Below, one piece after another: positions 1 to 6,700 of a DNA stretch of 6,892 bases. The notes under the pieces were generated by a model. That model ran no database searches, was not told the origin of the DNA, and saw only the letters and a list, made by a program, of their open reading frames with translations. The stretch comes from CAZOEL01 sp964578835 (lineage in GTDB: Bacteria > Desulfobacterota > Syntrophobacteria > Syntrophobacterales > Syntrophobacteraceae). Location: assembly GCA_964578835.1 (NCBI GenBank), contig CAZOEL010000152.1:1-6892 (forward strand), in the 5' to 3' direction. The stretch's first letter is position 1. The number at the start of each line of letters is the position of its first letter. The translations under genes were made by a program, and so were the position numbers.

Positions 1-32
1 GGATAGTCGCCTCGACGCTCATCCCCCTTATC

Positions 33-563
33 TTACACTTCTTTCTTGCCCGGCATAGCATCTCGAGCCCTCCCGCCCCGAGAGCCGCCTCCCCTTTTCT
101 CTGCGGCAAGAGAGGCGGAGGCCGCCTCGCGCTTCATCCGAATGAGGGACCTTTTCTCCAGCACCCTTTCCTTCTTCCGCTTATGGGCTTCTTCGATGCG
201 AGCCAGCAACACGCCCATGTCCAGGGGAATCAGAAGATCGTCAAAGGCCCCGAGCTTCATGGCCTGCATCGAGGCGTAAAGCGAATGATCGTCGGAAGAG
301 GTGAGGAGAATGACTTCGGTAAAAGGCCTTGCCCGTTTGATCCACCCAAGCATCGCGAGCCTCTCCTGCTGTAAGCCTCCCAGTCCCAACAGCACCACAT
401 CGATGTTGTTCCTTTGAATGATTTCCTTAGCCTCCGACTGCCCCGCCGCCTCGAACACTTTCCGCCTCTCCGTGCGCAAACGCTCGGAGATCTGCCTGCG
501 AAGGGGATCAACCACTTCGACGATCAGCAACTTGAGCCCAGTGGCCCGGAGCAGAGGATTCAT
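33..563 (-). CDS. Stand-alone receiver-domain protein with degenerate phosphorylation site (pseudo-receiver)
   Basis: The 176-residue product (ATG at 563) has a CheY-like receiver fold at about residues 10-126, followed by a basic, probably helical tail rich in Lys, Arg, Glu and Ala with no output domain. The core strands read LLIVEV, IDVVLLG and VILLTS. In canonical receivers the second strand ends in the phosphoacceptor Asp; here that position is Gly60. The conserved Lys before the cis-proline (usual form LLKP) is Ile112 (LLIP). The N-terminal acidic pair is reduced to Glu16-Val17, while the conserved Thr88 remains. Classical Asp phosphorylation is therefore unlikely, and a phosphorylation-independent binding role is my inference. 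An upstream in-frame TTG at 587 would add eight residues, but neither start has a strong ribosome binding site; I prefer ATG. It is transcribed away from the other genes and no kinase gene is visible. Confidence 0.85.
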   Translation of the reverse strand: MNPLLRATGLKLLIVEVVDPLRRQISERLRTERRKVFEAAGQSEAKEIIQRNNIDVVLLGLGGLQQERLAMLGWIKRARPFTEVILLTSSDDHSLYASMQAMKLGAFDDLLIPLDMGVLLARIEEAHKRKKERVLEKRSLIRMKREAASASLAAEKRGGGSRGGRARDAMPGKKEV

Positions 564-607
564 CCCGCTATATCGCCCCAGATTCAAAAGAAATCATTTA
601 TATCCAT

Positions 608-621
608 GCTCCGGAAGGAGC
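608..621. repeat. Small hairpin in the 5' leader of the pseudo-receiver gene
   Basis: GCTCC and GGAGC are separated by four bases, giving a 5-bp stem with a tetraloop about 45 bases before the start codon of the minus-strand gene. It lacks a T-run, so it is not a terminator. Any role in the leader RNA is speculative. Confidence 0.3.
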
Positions 622-719
622 GCCCCACACGCCCTCTCATTTTCATTCTTCCGCTTTCCGGCTGCGCGAATTCGATTTCAAAGACCGGAACTTGGATCTG
701 TCCCGTCTCAAACCGGCCA

Positions 720-741
720 ATTCCTCCACACATTGAGGAAT
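720..741. repeat. Inverted repeat (7-bp perfect stem, 8-base loop)
   Basis: ATTCCTC (720-726) is perfectly complementary to GAGGAAT (735-741) across an 8-base loop. It lies in the gene-free stretch upstream of the minus-strand pseudo-receiver gene. No T-run follows on either strand, so an intrinsic terminator is not supported. It could be a protein-binding dyad or an RNA hairpin. Confidence 0.4.
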
Positions 742-884
742 CCATAAAGCTTGAACCGCGCCCAACCTTTTAACCCCGTATGCTTGACATTCAATTGAGC
801 AAGGGACGTGCCATTCTTCACAATCAAGTTTTATCAACTACTTATAAGCCAATAGAAGCACAGGAGAAACATATGCAATACATA

Positions 885-914
885 TTGAAACCATAGGAGA
901 CAAAGCGCTATAAG
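885..914 (+). promoter_or_regulatory. Candidate sigma70 promoter upstream of the 34-codon ORF
   Basis: TTGAAA (885-890) and TATAAG (909-914) each match the sigma70 consensus at five of six positions, with an 18-base spacer. Transcription would begin near 921, about 30 bases before the strong ribosome binding site at 953-958. The surrounding DNA is AT-rich, which raises the chance of random matches. Confidence 0.45.
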
Positions 915-952
915 CCATGATACATATAGAAACATTTTGAGACACATACAAG

Positions 953-966
953 AAGGAGCGCTCCTT
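953..966. repeat. 14-bp perfect palindrome over a Shine-Dalgarno site
   Basis: AAGGAGCGCTCCTT reads the same on both strands. Its left half contains the Shine-Dalgarno sequence AAGGAG that precedes the ATG at 968. As RNA it could fold into a 5-bp stem with a GCGC loop that hides this site. The central ten bases, GGAGCGCTCC, recur at the start of imuB (2615-2624), and nine of them recur at 998-1006. Confidence 0.5.
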
Positions 967-967
967 T

Positions 968-1072
968 ATGAGCTGCGGCGGGCAAGAATCGCCTACCGGA
1001 GCGCTCGCTGAGTCAGGTTGGCGACGAAGCAAGGGGAATTGGCTGGATGTTCGGGACGAGGGAGGCGCCTAG
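968..1072 (+). CDS. Possible small protein of 34 residues, unknown function
   Basis: An ATG at 968 is preceded by AAGGAG with nine bases of spacing and by a plausible promoter at 885-914, and it opens a frame of 34 codons ending at TAG 1070-1072. The product begins MSCGGQESPTGALAESGW and is polar and charged, with Trp residues and an Arg/Lys cluster. There is no membrane segment or signal peptide. I do not recognise a family. The initiation signals are the main support; the frame is short enough to be chance, and it could be the remnant of a larger element. Confidence 0.3.
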   Translation: MSCGGQESPTGALAESGWRRSKGNWLDVRDEGGA

Positions 1073-1145
1073 CTTATGCCGGGATCAAATCGGCTATTGC
1101 TCGCAGCATGAAGCATGGCGCAATATAAAAACGCAGAAAGCCTGG

Positions 1146-1628
1146 CTACCTGGCGCCCCAAGGCATGATGGGCACGGTTGAGATCGAATTCTGAGGGCTT
1201 CCTTCAATCAGTTTCGTGCTGATGGCGAGATAGACAAGGGTGTTATGTTTTTTGTCGAACATGCGGATGACCTTGGTGTTCTTGAAGAAGACGCTGGTCT
1301 TCTCGCTGAAGACATTCTCCTGGTCGGGCAGTTTGGCCGGCAGCGAAATGGGACCGGTCTGTCGGCAAGCGATGGAAAAGCGCGAAGGGTCTTCGGTGAG
1401 GCCAACCACGCTGCCCCATCCCCCTTTTCGGGCCTGGCTGATGTGGCAAGTTACTCCGGGTACTTTCGGATCTTCAAAAGCCGAAACGCAGACGGAATCA
1501 TTGGGGCTAAAAGGTCTGAAGGTCGTGTCCAGACACCCGATATCGTCCGCCCCGGCTGGATTCATCCCGACAGGCGACAAGCAAACGACCAGCGCCAGAA
1601 TTGCTCTCAAGCTTCTCATGTTCCTCAT
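1146..1628 (-). CDS. creA: CreA family exported protein
   Basis: The 160-residue product resembles E. coli CreA along its whole length. Matching segments include AFEDPKVPGVTCHISQARKG (residues 50-69), IACRQTGPISL (86-96), the SEKTSVFFKN region (108-117) and the C-terminal EGSPQNSISTVPIMPWG (142-158). Residues 1-27 form a signal peptide: an Arg-containing start, a hydrophobic core (ILALVVCLSPVG) and a likely AGA/DD cleavage site, so the mature protein should be periplasmic. Family function is not established. Cys61 and Cys88 sit at positions also occupied in E. coli CreA; Cys32 and Cys47 appear to be additional and could form a second disulfide. The ATG at 1628 is preceded by AGGAG ten bases upstream; an ATG nine bases further in (1619) is an alternative. 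It stands alone, divergent from lexA, with no cre two-component genes in view. Confidence 0.9.
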   Translation of the reverse strand: MRNMRSLRAILALVVCLSPVGMNPAGADDIGCLDTTFRPFSPNDSVCVSAFEDPKVPGVTCHISQARKGGWGSVVGLTEDPSRFSIACRQTGPISLPAKLPDQENVFSEKTSVFFKNTKVIRMFDKKHNTLVYLAISTKLIEGSPQNSISTVPIMPWGAR

Positions 1629-1798
1629 CCCTTTTTTTCTCCTGATTTGTTTGGTTAGAGCGCGCCAAGTGATTCTTCACTCCACATAAACCATATTCAG
1701 ACAGATATTACTCCACACAGAACCTCAGATCCATATCCATATCCGCCACATCGGCAATTGCATGAAAATAGATCAGCCTTAGGACACATTTTGAGGTC

Positions 1799-1827
1799 TT
1801 GACTTTCACCATTTATTCACCTAACCT
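1799..1827 (+). promoter_or_regulatory. Candidate sigma70 promoter for lexA-imuB-dnaE2
   Basis: TTGACT (1799-1804) matches the -35 consensus at five of six positions. TAACCT (1822-1827), 17 bases downstream, is a weaker -10 match at three of six. The predicted transcript would have a leader of about 85 bases before the lexA start. A weak -10 is compatible with a regulated promoter, but it also means the call is tentative. Confidence 0.4.
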
Positions 1828-1836
1828 GTTTTCACA
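1805..1836. repeat. TTCACC direct repeats over the lexA promoter
   Basis: TTCACC occurs at 1805-1810 and 1816-1821, eleven bases apart (about one helical turn), and TTCACA follows at 1831-1836. They overlap the spacer and -10 region of the promoter candidate. Flanking ATTTAT (1811-1816) and ATAAAT (1836-1841) form a loose inverted repeat. Any regulator binding here is unknown. Confidence 0.3.
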
Positions 1837-1906
1837 TAAATTATAGCAACGGTCCTTTCCGCCACATACGGATAGGGAGAACGGATGAGCGCCTTTTACC
1901 ACAAAC

Positions 1907-1913
1907 GGAGGGG
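1907..1913 (+). promoter_or_regulatory. lexA: Ribosome binding site that sets the lexA start
   Basis: GGAGGGG ends immediately before the ATG at 1914, which is too close for efficient initiation. It lies six bases before the in-frame ATG at 1920, which is ideal. The start at 1920 is therefore preferred, shortening the protein by two residues. Confidence 0.7.
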
Positions 1914-1919
1914 ATGGAT

Positions 1920-2540
1920 ATGGGGCTCACGCCAAAGCAGGATAGAATCTATCGTTTTATTCAAAATTATATCAAAGAGCGCGGGTACTCGCCTTCTTAT
2001 GAAGAGATCCGCATTCACATGGGATTCAGCTCCCTCAACGCCGTTTCAAAGCACCTGAAGCAACTGGAGATGCGGGGCTATATTCAAAGCCAGGCGAAGA
2101 ATCGAAAACGTTGTCTCGAGCTGCTCCCATTGCACACCAGAGGCGCCTCCATTCCTTTTCTTGGAGTTGTCTCGGCAGGAGACCCAATCGAGCCGATCGA
2201 GATTCCGGAATCGGTCGAAGTCCCGGAAAGCTTTCTTGGGAACGGCAACAACTTCGCTCTCCGGGTTCGAGGGGACTCGATGATAGGCGAGGGAATCCGC
2301 GAGGGAGACATCCTCATCATTGCAAAGCAGTCTCACGCCGAGAGCGGGCAGACAGTCGTGGCCCTCGTCCGGGGAGAAGCGACCGTGAAGAAATTCTACC
2401 CTAGAGGAGAGGAAATCGAGCTTCGTCCGGCAAACGATCGGATGAAGCCCATCCTTGCCCCGGCAGACGATGTGGAGATTGTTGGCGCGGTTGTGGGGCT
2501 GCTCCGCAATTATCGGCAGCGGTCTCTCGGCGTGCTTTGA
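1920..2540 (+). CDS. lexA: LexA repressor (SOS regulator, self-cleaving S24 family)
   Basis: The 206-residue product has the usual LexA layout and length. The N-terminal winged helix-turn-helix (about residues 2-70) begins GLTPKQDRIYRFI and has a recognition segment FSSLNAVSKHLKQLEMRGYI. The C-terminal S24 peptidase domain follows. The Ala-Gly cleavage bond is Ala86-Gly87 (VVSAGDP), the nucleophile is Ser120 in RGDSM, and the general base is Lys157 in ATVKKF; all are intact. The protein should therefore repress its targets and cleave itself when bound to RecA filaments after DNA damage. The recognition helix differs from the E. coli RSPNAAEEHLKAL, which fits the absence of an E. coli-type box upstream. 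It heads the operon, with imuB starting about 63 bases downstream; the gap contains a small dyad (GACGC 2549-2553, GCGTC 2561-2565) without a T-run. A second, housekeeping lexA elsewhere in the genome is possible, as in some bacteria with such cassettes. Confidence 0.97.
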   Translation: MGLTPKQDRIYRFIQNYIKERGYSPSYEEIRIHMGFSSLNAVSKHLKQLEMRGYIQSQAKNRKRCLELLPLHTRGASIPFLGVVSAGDPIEPIEIPESVEVPESFLGNGNNFALRVRGDSMIGEGIREGDILIIAKQSHAESGQTVVALVRGEATVKKFYPRGEEIELRPANDRMKPILAPADDVEIVGAVVGLLRNYRQRSLGVL

Positions 2541-2603
2541 GACCGGCTGACGCGCGGGAAGCGTCGACATCAGGGCGTATGAAACACAGTGAGGAGGAAA
2601 GCA

Positions 2604-3788
2604 TTGAGGGAGATGGAGCGCTCCATCGTTCACCTGAGCATCCCGGATTTCTGCGCAAAGCTTGAAGAATTGAGGCGTCCCGAGCTCGGGCGCCGCCCGC
2701 TTGTTCTGGCTGAGCGCGCTCCAGGGGCGGTTATTCTGGGCGTAAACGACCTGTCGCGAAAGGAAGGCGTTCGCGAGGGCATGCCTCTGAGCAAGGCCCG
2801 CCGCTTATGTCGAAAAATTCTATCGATTCCTCCCGATCTTCCATTTTATAGAGAGCAGCACGAGAGAGCCCTCGATTCTCTCACGCGTTTTTCTCCCCTC
2901 GTTGAAGGAATGAGCCTTGGCCGTTACTTTGTGGATCTTACCGGCTCGAGGCGCCTCTTCGGACCGCAGCCGGACACGGCCGCCCGTCTTGAGAAAATGT
3001 TCGTGGAAAAGAGAGGATTGCATGCGCGGGTAGGGCTTGCTTCAAACAAGCTCGTGAGCCGGGTAGCCGCAACCTGCGTCGGACCGGGAGAATTGAGCTG
3101 CATTTTTCCCGGCGGGGAAGCATCGTTTCTTTCGCCTCTGCCGGTAACCTTTCTTCCGGGGGTTGGAGAAAAAACAGCGTCTTTTCTCAATGATTTCAAT
3201 ATTCGGACCGTCGGCGAGCTTGGCGCCATATCCCGGGAAGATCTATCGGAGGTATTCGGAAAAACGGCTGCGCACCTCTTCAAGGCCGCCCGCGGGATCG
3301 ATCCTTCTCCTGTCCATTTTCCACAAGAGATTCCCAAGCTTTGCATAGCCAGAGCCCTTGAGCGGGATGAGATCGATCGTGAGAAATTGGAGGCCATCCT
3401 CTTCGGACAAGTGGAAGAAGCAGGCTGGATGCTTCGCGCCCGAAACCGCTATCCGGAAAGGCTGAGCCTCGAGATCCGCTATGCCGATGGAGCTTCGGCA
3501 AGGAGTGAAAAAGAGCTTCCTCCCATCACGACGGAGATCGATCAGAGGCTTTTTGGAGTATCGCGCCAGGCGCTGAGGCAGATCTTTCAACGCAGAGTCG
3601 GCGTTCGGCGCATCGCATTGGAGCTCTCGCAATTTTCAATGCCCTTCCGGCAAATGTCTCTTTTTCCCTGGGAAGAGAAGTCGCTCGAAAAAGACAGGCG
3701 GCTCCAGAAGGCCCTCGATAGCGTCCGAAGCCGCTTCGGCCGCAAATCCATCCTTTGGGGTAGAATGGGTGAATGGGTGAATGGGTGA
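2604..3788 (+). CDS. imuB: ImuB-type catalytically inactive Y-family polymerase homologue (mutasome clamp adaptor)
   Basis: The 394-residue product has a DinB/UmuC-type polymerase fold: palm and fingers over about residues 5-165, a helix-hairpin-helix thumb (LPGVGEKTASFL, about 184-195) and a little-finger domain (about 245-345). The metal-binding acidic residues are missing. The DinB motif with paired Asp (HVDMD) is HLSIP here (Ser12, Pro14), and SLDE is SLGR (Gly106, Arg107). This loss is the hallmark of ImuB, which acts as a scaffold. QMSLF at 350-354 is a good beta-clamp binding motif. Only about 40 residues follow it, shorter than usual for ImuB, whose C-terminal extension contacts ImuA. 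The start is TTG 2604, six bases after GGAGG (2593-2597). ATG 2613 is a serious alternative, and GTG 2589 a weaker one. The last codons lie in an 8-bp tandem repeat and overlap dnaE2 by 16 bases. Confidence 0.92.
   Translation: MREMERSIVHLSIPDFCAKLEELRRPELGRRPLVLAERAPGAVILGVNDLSRKEGVREGMPLSKARRLCRKILSIPPDLPFYREQHERALDSLTRFSPLVEGMSLGRYFVDLTGSRRLFGPQPDTAARLEKMFVEKRGLHARVGLASNKLVSRVAATCVGPGELSCIFPGGEASFLSPLPVTFLPGVGEKTASFLNDFNIRTVGELGAISREDLSEVFGKTAAHLFKAARGIDPSPVHFPQEIPKLCIARALERDEIDREKLEAILFGQVEEAGWMLRARNRYPERLSLEIRYADGASARSEKELPPITTEIDQRLFGVSRQALRQIFQRRVGVRRIALELSQFSMPFRQMSLFPWEEKSLEKDRRLQKALDSVRSRFGRKSILWGRMGEWVNG
2612..2627. repeat. 16-bp perfect palindrome over the imuB start region
   Basis: GATGGAGCGCTCCATC is a perfect palindrome that includes the candidate imuB ATG (2613-2615). 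As RNA it can form a 6-bp stem closed by a GCGC loop. Its ten-base centre is identical to that of the palindrome at 953-966, which also sits on a translation start region. It may act as an RNA hairpin affecting initiation or as a DNA operator. It is also coding sequence, so chance remains possible. Confidence 0.4.
3765..3788. repeat. Three perfect tandem copies of ATGGGTGA at the imuB/dnaE2 junction
   Basis: Copies occupy 3765-3772, 3773-3780 and 3781-3788. Because the unit is eight bases, successive copies lie in different reading frames. The first encodes the MG of ImuB, the second supplies the dnaE2 ATG, and the third ends in the imuB TGA. The dnaE2 start is directly preceded by TGA in its own frame, and the overlap implies translational coupling. 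The same unit reappears at 6784-6807. Confidence 0.9.
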
Positions 3789-6700
3789 AAGCTTTGGATG
3801 AGTCGTTTGTCCATCTGCATGTGCACTCCTGTTACTCGATGCTTCGGGGAGTGAGCCCCATAGAGGCTCTCTTGAAGAGCGCGGCGGAAATGGGATGCGC
3901 GCATCTTGCCCTCACGGATACGGACGGCCTTTTCGGAATCATCAATTTCCTCGACGCTGCCCCAAAATACGGCATCCGGCCGATTGTGGGCGCGCATCTT
4001 GGAAAAGGAGACTCAGGCGCCGTCTTTCTGGTCAAAAGCGAACGAGGCTATGAGCTTCTTTCCGAGCTCGTAAGCAGCTATCATTTAAACAAAGATTTCT
4101 CTTTCTTCCACGATGTTTCCGAAGCCAGGAGAGATCTTGCTCTCCTGGCCCGGGACCCGGAGCTCATCAAAGCCCTCCGATCCAAGATCGACTGCCGGGT
4201 TGAGCTCGTTGCGGGTCCTTCCAGCCGTAGGGCTCTGGAAATCTCGAGAAGCGTCGGCGCGCCTCCTGTTGCTACCAATGCGGTCTACTTCGCCCATCCG
4301 CAAGACTACCCGCTGCACCGACTGGTCAGGGCTATCGCGCTCAACCGCACGCTCAGCACCCTTCCGCCGCAGGAGACGGTTCAGCCGGAGCAGTGGCTCA
4401 AGCCGCCCGCAGAAATGGCGAAGCGCTTCCCACATTGCCCGCAAGCCATCGAAAATTCGGTTGCGCTCGCCAGAGAGTGCCATACGGAATGGAGCCATTT
4501 TCGGACTATTTTCCCCAGCTACAAGGATAGAGAGGAAGATCATTTCGCGCTTCTCCATGAAGAGTGCAGAAAAGGCGTCTCCTGGCGATACGGGAAAAGC
4601 GATGGAGCGATTGAAAAGAGATTATCGGAGGAGCTCGATCTCATCCGCCTAAAAGGATACGTGGATTACTTCCTGGTTGTCGCGGACATAGTGCGCCGCC
4701 GCCCGATTCACTGCGGCCGGGGCAGCGGCGCCGCGAGCCTTGTGAGCTATCTTCTCGGAATCACTCATGTCGATCCCATTCGTCACAGGCTCCTTTTCGG
4801 ACGCTTCCTGAATCCTGAAAGAAAAGATCTTCCCGATATCGACATCGACTTTCCCTGGGACGAACGGGATGAATTGTTCGCAGAGGTTCGCAAATGCTAC
4901 GGCGACGATCGGGTGGCTTTCATTGCGAACCACATAGGCTTTAGAGGCAGGGCGGCGGTGCGCGAGGTTGCTAAGGTTTACGGGATTCCTTCAGAAGAGA
5001 TCAAAGAGGTGACCCGAAGAATGGGCTTTTGGGTTGATCCAGCCAGAATCCGAAAAAGAATGGACGAGCATCCCAAATTTCAGGGATTTGCGCTCGACCC
5101 GCCATGGCCCGAAATCATCGACCTGGCATCGCGCCTAGAATCGCTCCCGAGATTTCTTTCCACCCACTGCGGAGGAATCATCATCGTTCCGGACAGGATC
5201 ACGCGCTACGCGCCCGTTCAACACAATACAAAAGGCTCCCGGATCGTTCAGTGGGAAAAGGACCAGGTGGAAATGGCGGGGCTCGTAAAGATAGATCTCC
5301 TTGGCAACCGCTCCCTGGCCGTGATACGGGACGCCCTGGCCGCCATAGAGAAAAACACGGGAAAGAGCATAGACTACGCCTCCTTCAATCCCGTAGACGA
5401 CCCCGCCGCCCTGGACCTCATGAAGCGAGGCGATACGATGGGGGTTTTCTACATGGAGTCTCCCGCCATGCGGCAGCTTCAACAAAAGACGCGGCGCGGG
5501 GATTTCGAGCACCTTGTCATCCATTCATCGATTATCCGTCCCGCCGCCAACCGCTACATCCGGGAATACATACGGAGATTGCACGGAGGGCCTTACGAGC
5601 CCATCCATCCCGATCTCACAGACCTTCTCTCGGAAACCTACGGCATACTCGTTTATCAGGAAGATGTGGTCAGGGCGGCTATGGCTCTCGCCGGCTTCAG
5701 TTGGGGAGAAGCAGATGGATTGAGGAAGATCATAAGCAAGAAGAGCCCGGAAAAACTCTCTCAATACAGGCGTCGCTTCGTCGAGGGATGCTCCGAACGC
5801 GGAATTCCGCCTGAGGTCATAGATACCGTATGGGATATGTTTCTATCCTTTTCCGGCTACTCTTTCTGTAAACCCCATTCGGCCTCCTATGCTCTCGTCA
5901 GCTTCAAGTCCGCCTACCTCAAGGCGCACTACCCGGCCGAGTTCATGGCGGCCGTCCTCTCGAACGGCGGAGGATACTACAGCACTCTTGCTTACCTATC
6001 AGAAGCCGGGAGAATGGGGATAAAGACGCTCGGGCCGGATGTGAACGAGAGCGAGTGGCGGTACCGGGGAAAAGAGCGCTTTATCCGGATGGGGCTCCAG
6101 CAGCTTCAAAGCGTCAGCAAGGAAACAACAAAAAACATCTTGAAGGAAAAAGAAACGAATGGCCCTTTCGTTTCTCTCGAAAATTTTTTAGAGCGAGTCA
6201 AGCTCAATCCTGCAGATATTCCCATCCTTGTAAAAAGCGGCGCTCTGGATTCCCTGGCCGGAAAGCTCAATCGCCCTCAGATTCTCTGGTTTATGGAATC
6301 ATGGGTAAATCGAAGATCTGCGCCCCGAAAAAAGGGAGCTCAGATGAAAGCCTTTTCTCACTCCCGCTCGAGACCCGTTCCTTCACTCCCTGATTTGAGC
6401 GACCGGGAAAAGCAGCTTCAGGAAATGGATGCGCTTGGCTTCGTACTCTCCGTACATCCGCTCGATCTCTTCGAGCCATTCATAAAGAGCTTCCCGCAGC
6501 ATCGGCGTCTCATCCCCGCTTCAGATCTTGTAGAGCATGTTGGAAAGAAGGTTTGGACGCTGGGATGGCCTGTTACCAGAAAAGAAGTTCTGACCAGGGA
6601 AAAAGAGCCGATGGAGTTTGTATCGTTTGAAGACAAGACGGCTATTTACGAAGCCGTATTCTTTCCCGAAGCCTTCAAACGCTTCTGCCAGGAGCTGGAC

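Larger units (their letters stand above)
588..967. other. Gene-free region with AT-rich degenerate repeats
   Basis: No convincing coding sequence of useful length was found on either strand. From about 838 to 950 the composition becomes clearly AT-rich compared with the flanking genes. Short sequences recur there: TATAAGCCA at 843-851 and 909-917, ACATATTGAAAC at 880-891 with ACATATAGAAAC at 922-933, and AGGAGA in two places. This may be regulatory DNA or the remnant of a repetitive element. The minus-strand open frames here look like chance. Confidence 0.5.
1742..1908. repeat. Three near-copies of a CCACA(T/A)ACGG motif upstream of lexA
   Basis: TCCGCCACAT occurs identically at 1742-1751 and 1858-1867, followed by CGG in the first copy and ACGG in the second. 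A third copy, CCACAAACGG (1899-1908), differs from CCACATACGG (1862-1871) at one base and runs into the lexA Shine-Dalgarno site. The first two copies also have a weak dyad (CCG, then CGG). Position upstream of and within the lexA leader would suit an autoregulatory operator, but this is inference. Confidence 0.45.
1629..1919. other. Divergent creA / lexA intergenic control region
   Basis: This stretch of about 290 bases separates the two divergent genes and must hold both promoters. It contains a lexA promoter candidate, three near-copies of a CCACA(T/A)ACGG motif, TTCACC direct repeats, a short period-6 run of ATATCC units (1729-1744) and the palindrome GCAATTGC (1754-1761). I found no match to the LexA boxes CTGT-N8-ACAG, GAAC-N4-GTTC, GTTC-N7-GTTC or the Geobacter type GGTT-N2-C-N4-G-N3-ACC. 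No convincing promoter for creA was recognised. Confidence 0.6.

Noticed and set aside
720..741. Hairpin considered as an intrinsic terminator
   Set aside because: No run of T follows the stem on either strand.
414..773. Plus-strand frames of 119 and 109 residues opposite and beyond the pseudo-receiver gene
   Set aside because: They overlap the receiver-domain gene on the opposite strand; their products are Pro/Arg/Ser-rich with no recognisable fold.
784..789. Perfect TTGACA resembling a -35 box
   Set aside because: No acceptable -10 hexamer lies 15-19 bases downstream, so a promoter is not supported.
838..1032. Minus-strand frame of 64 residues in the AT-rich region
   Set aside because: No ribosome binding site or family match, and it runs over the repeat cluster; probably chance.
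1826..1841. CTGT followed by AT-rich DNA near the lexA promoter, resembling half of an E. coli SOS box
   Set aside because: The matching ACAG half is absent at the required spacing; only half a site is present.
2046..2633. Minus-strand frame of 195 residues opposite lexA
   Set aside because: It is antisense to a complete lexA with intact motifs, and no domain or initiation signal supports it.
3295..3304. Palindrome GGATCGATCC within imuB
   Set aside because: Ten-base palindromes are expected several times by chance in 7 kb, and GATCGATC-like strings recur in this coding sequence from common codons.
5104..5814. Long plus-strand frame (236 residues) inside dnaE2
   Set aside because: It lies wholly within dnaE2 in another frame, has low-complexity Arg/Pro/His-rich composition typical of shifted frames, and dnaE2 itself is well supported here.
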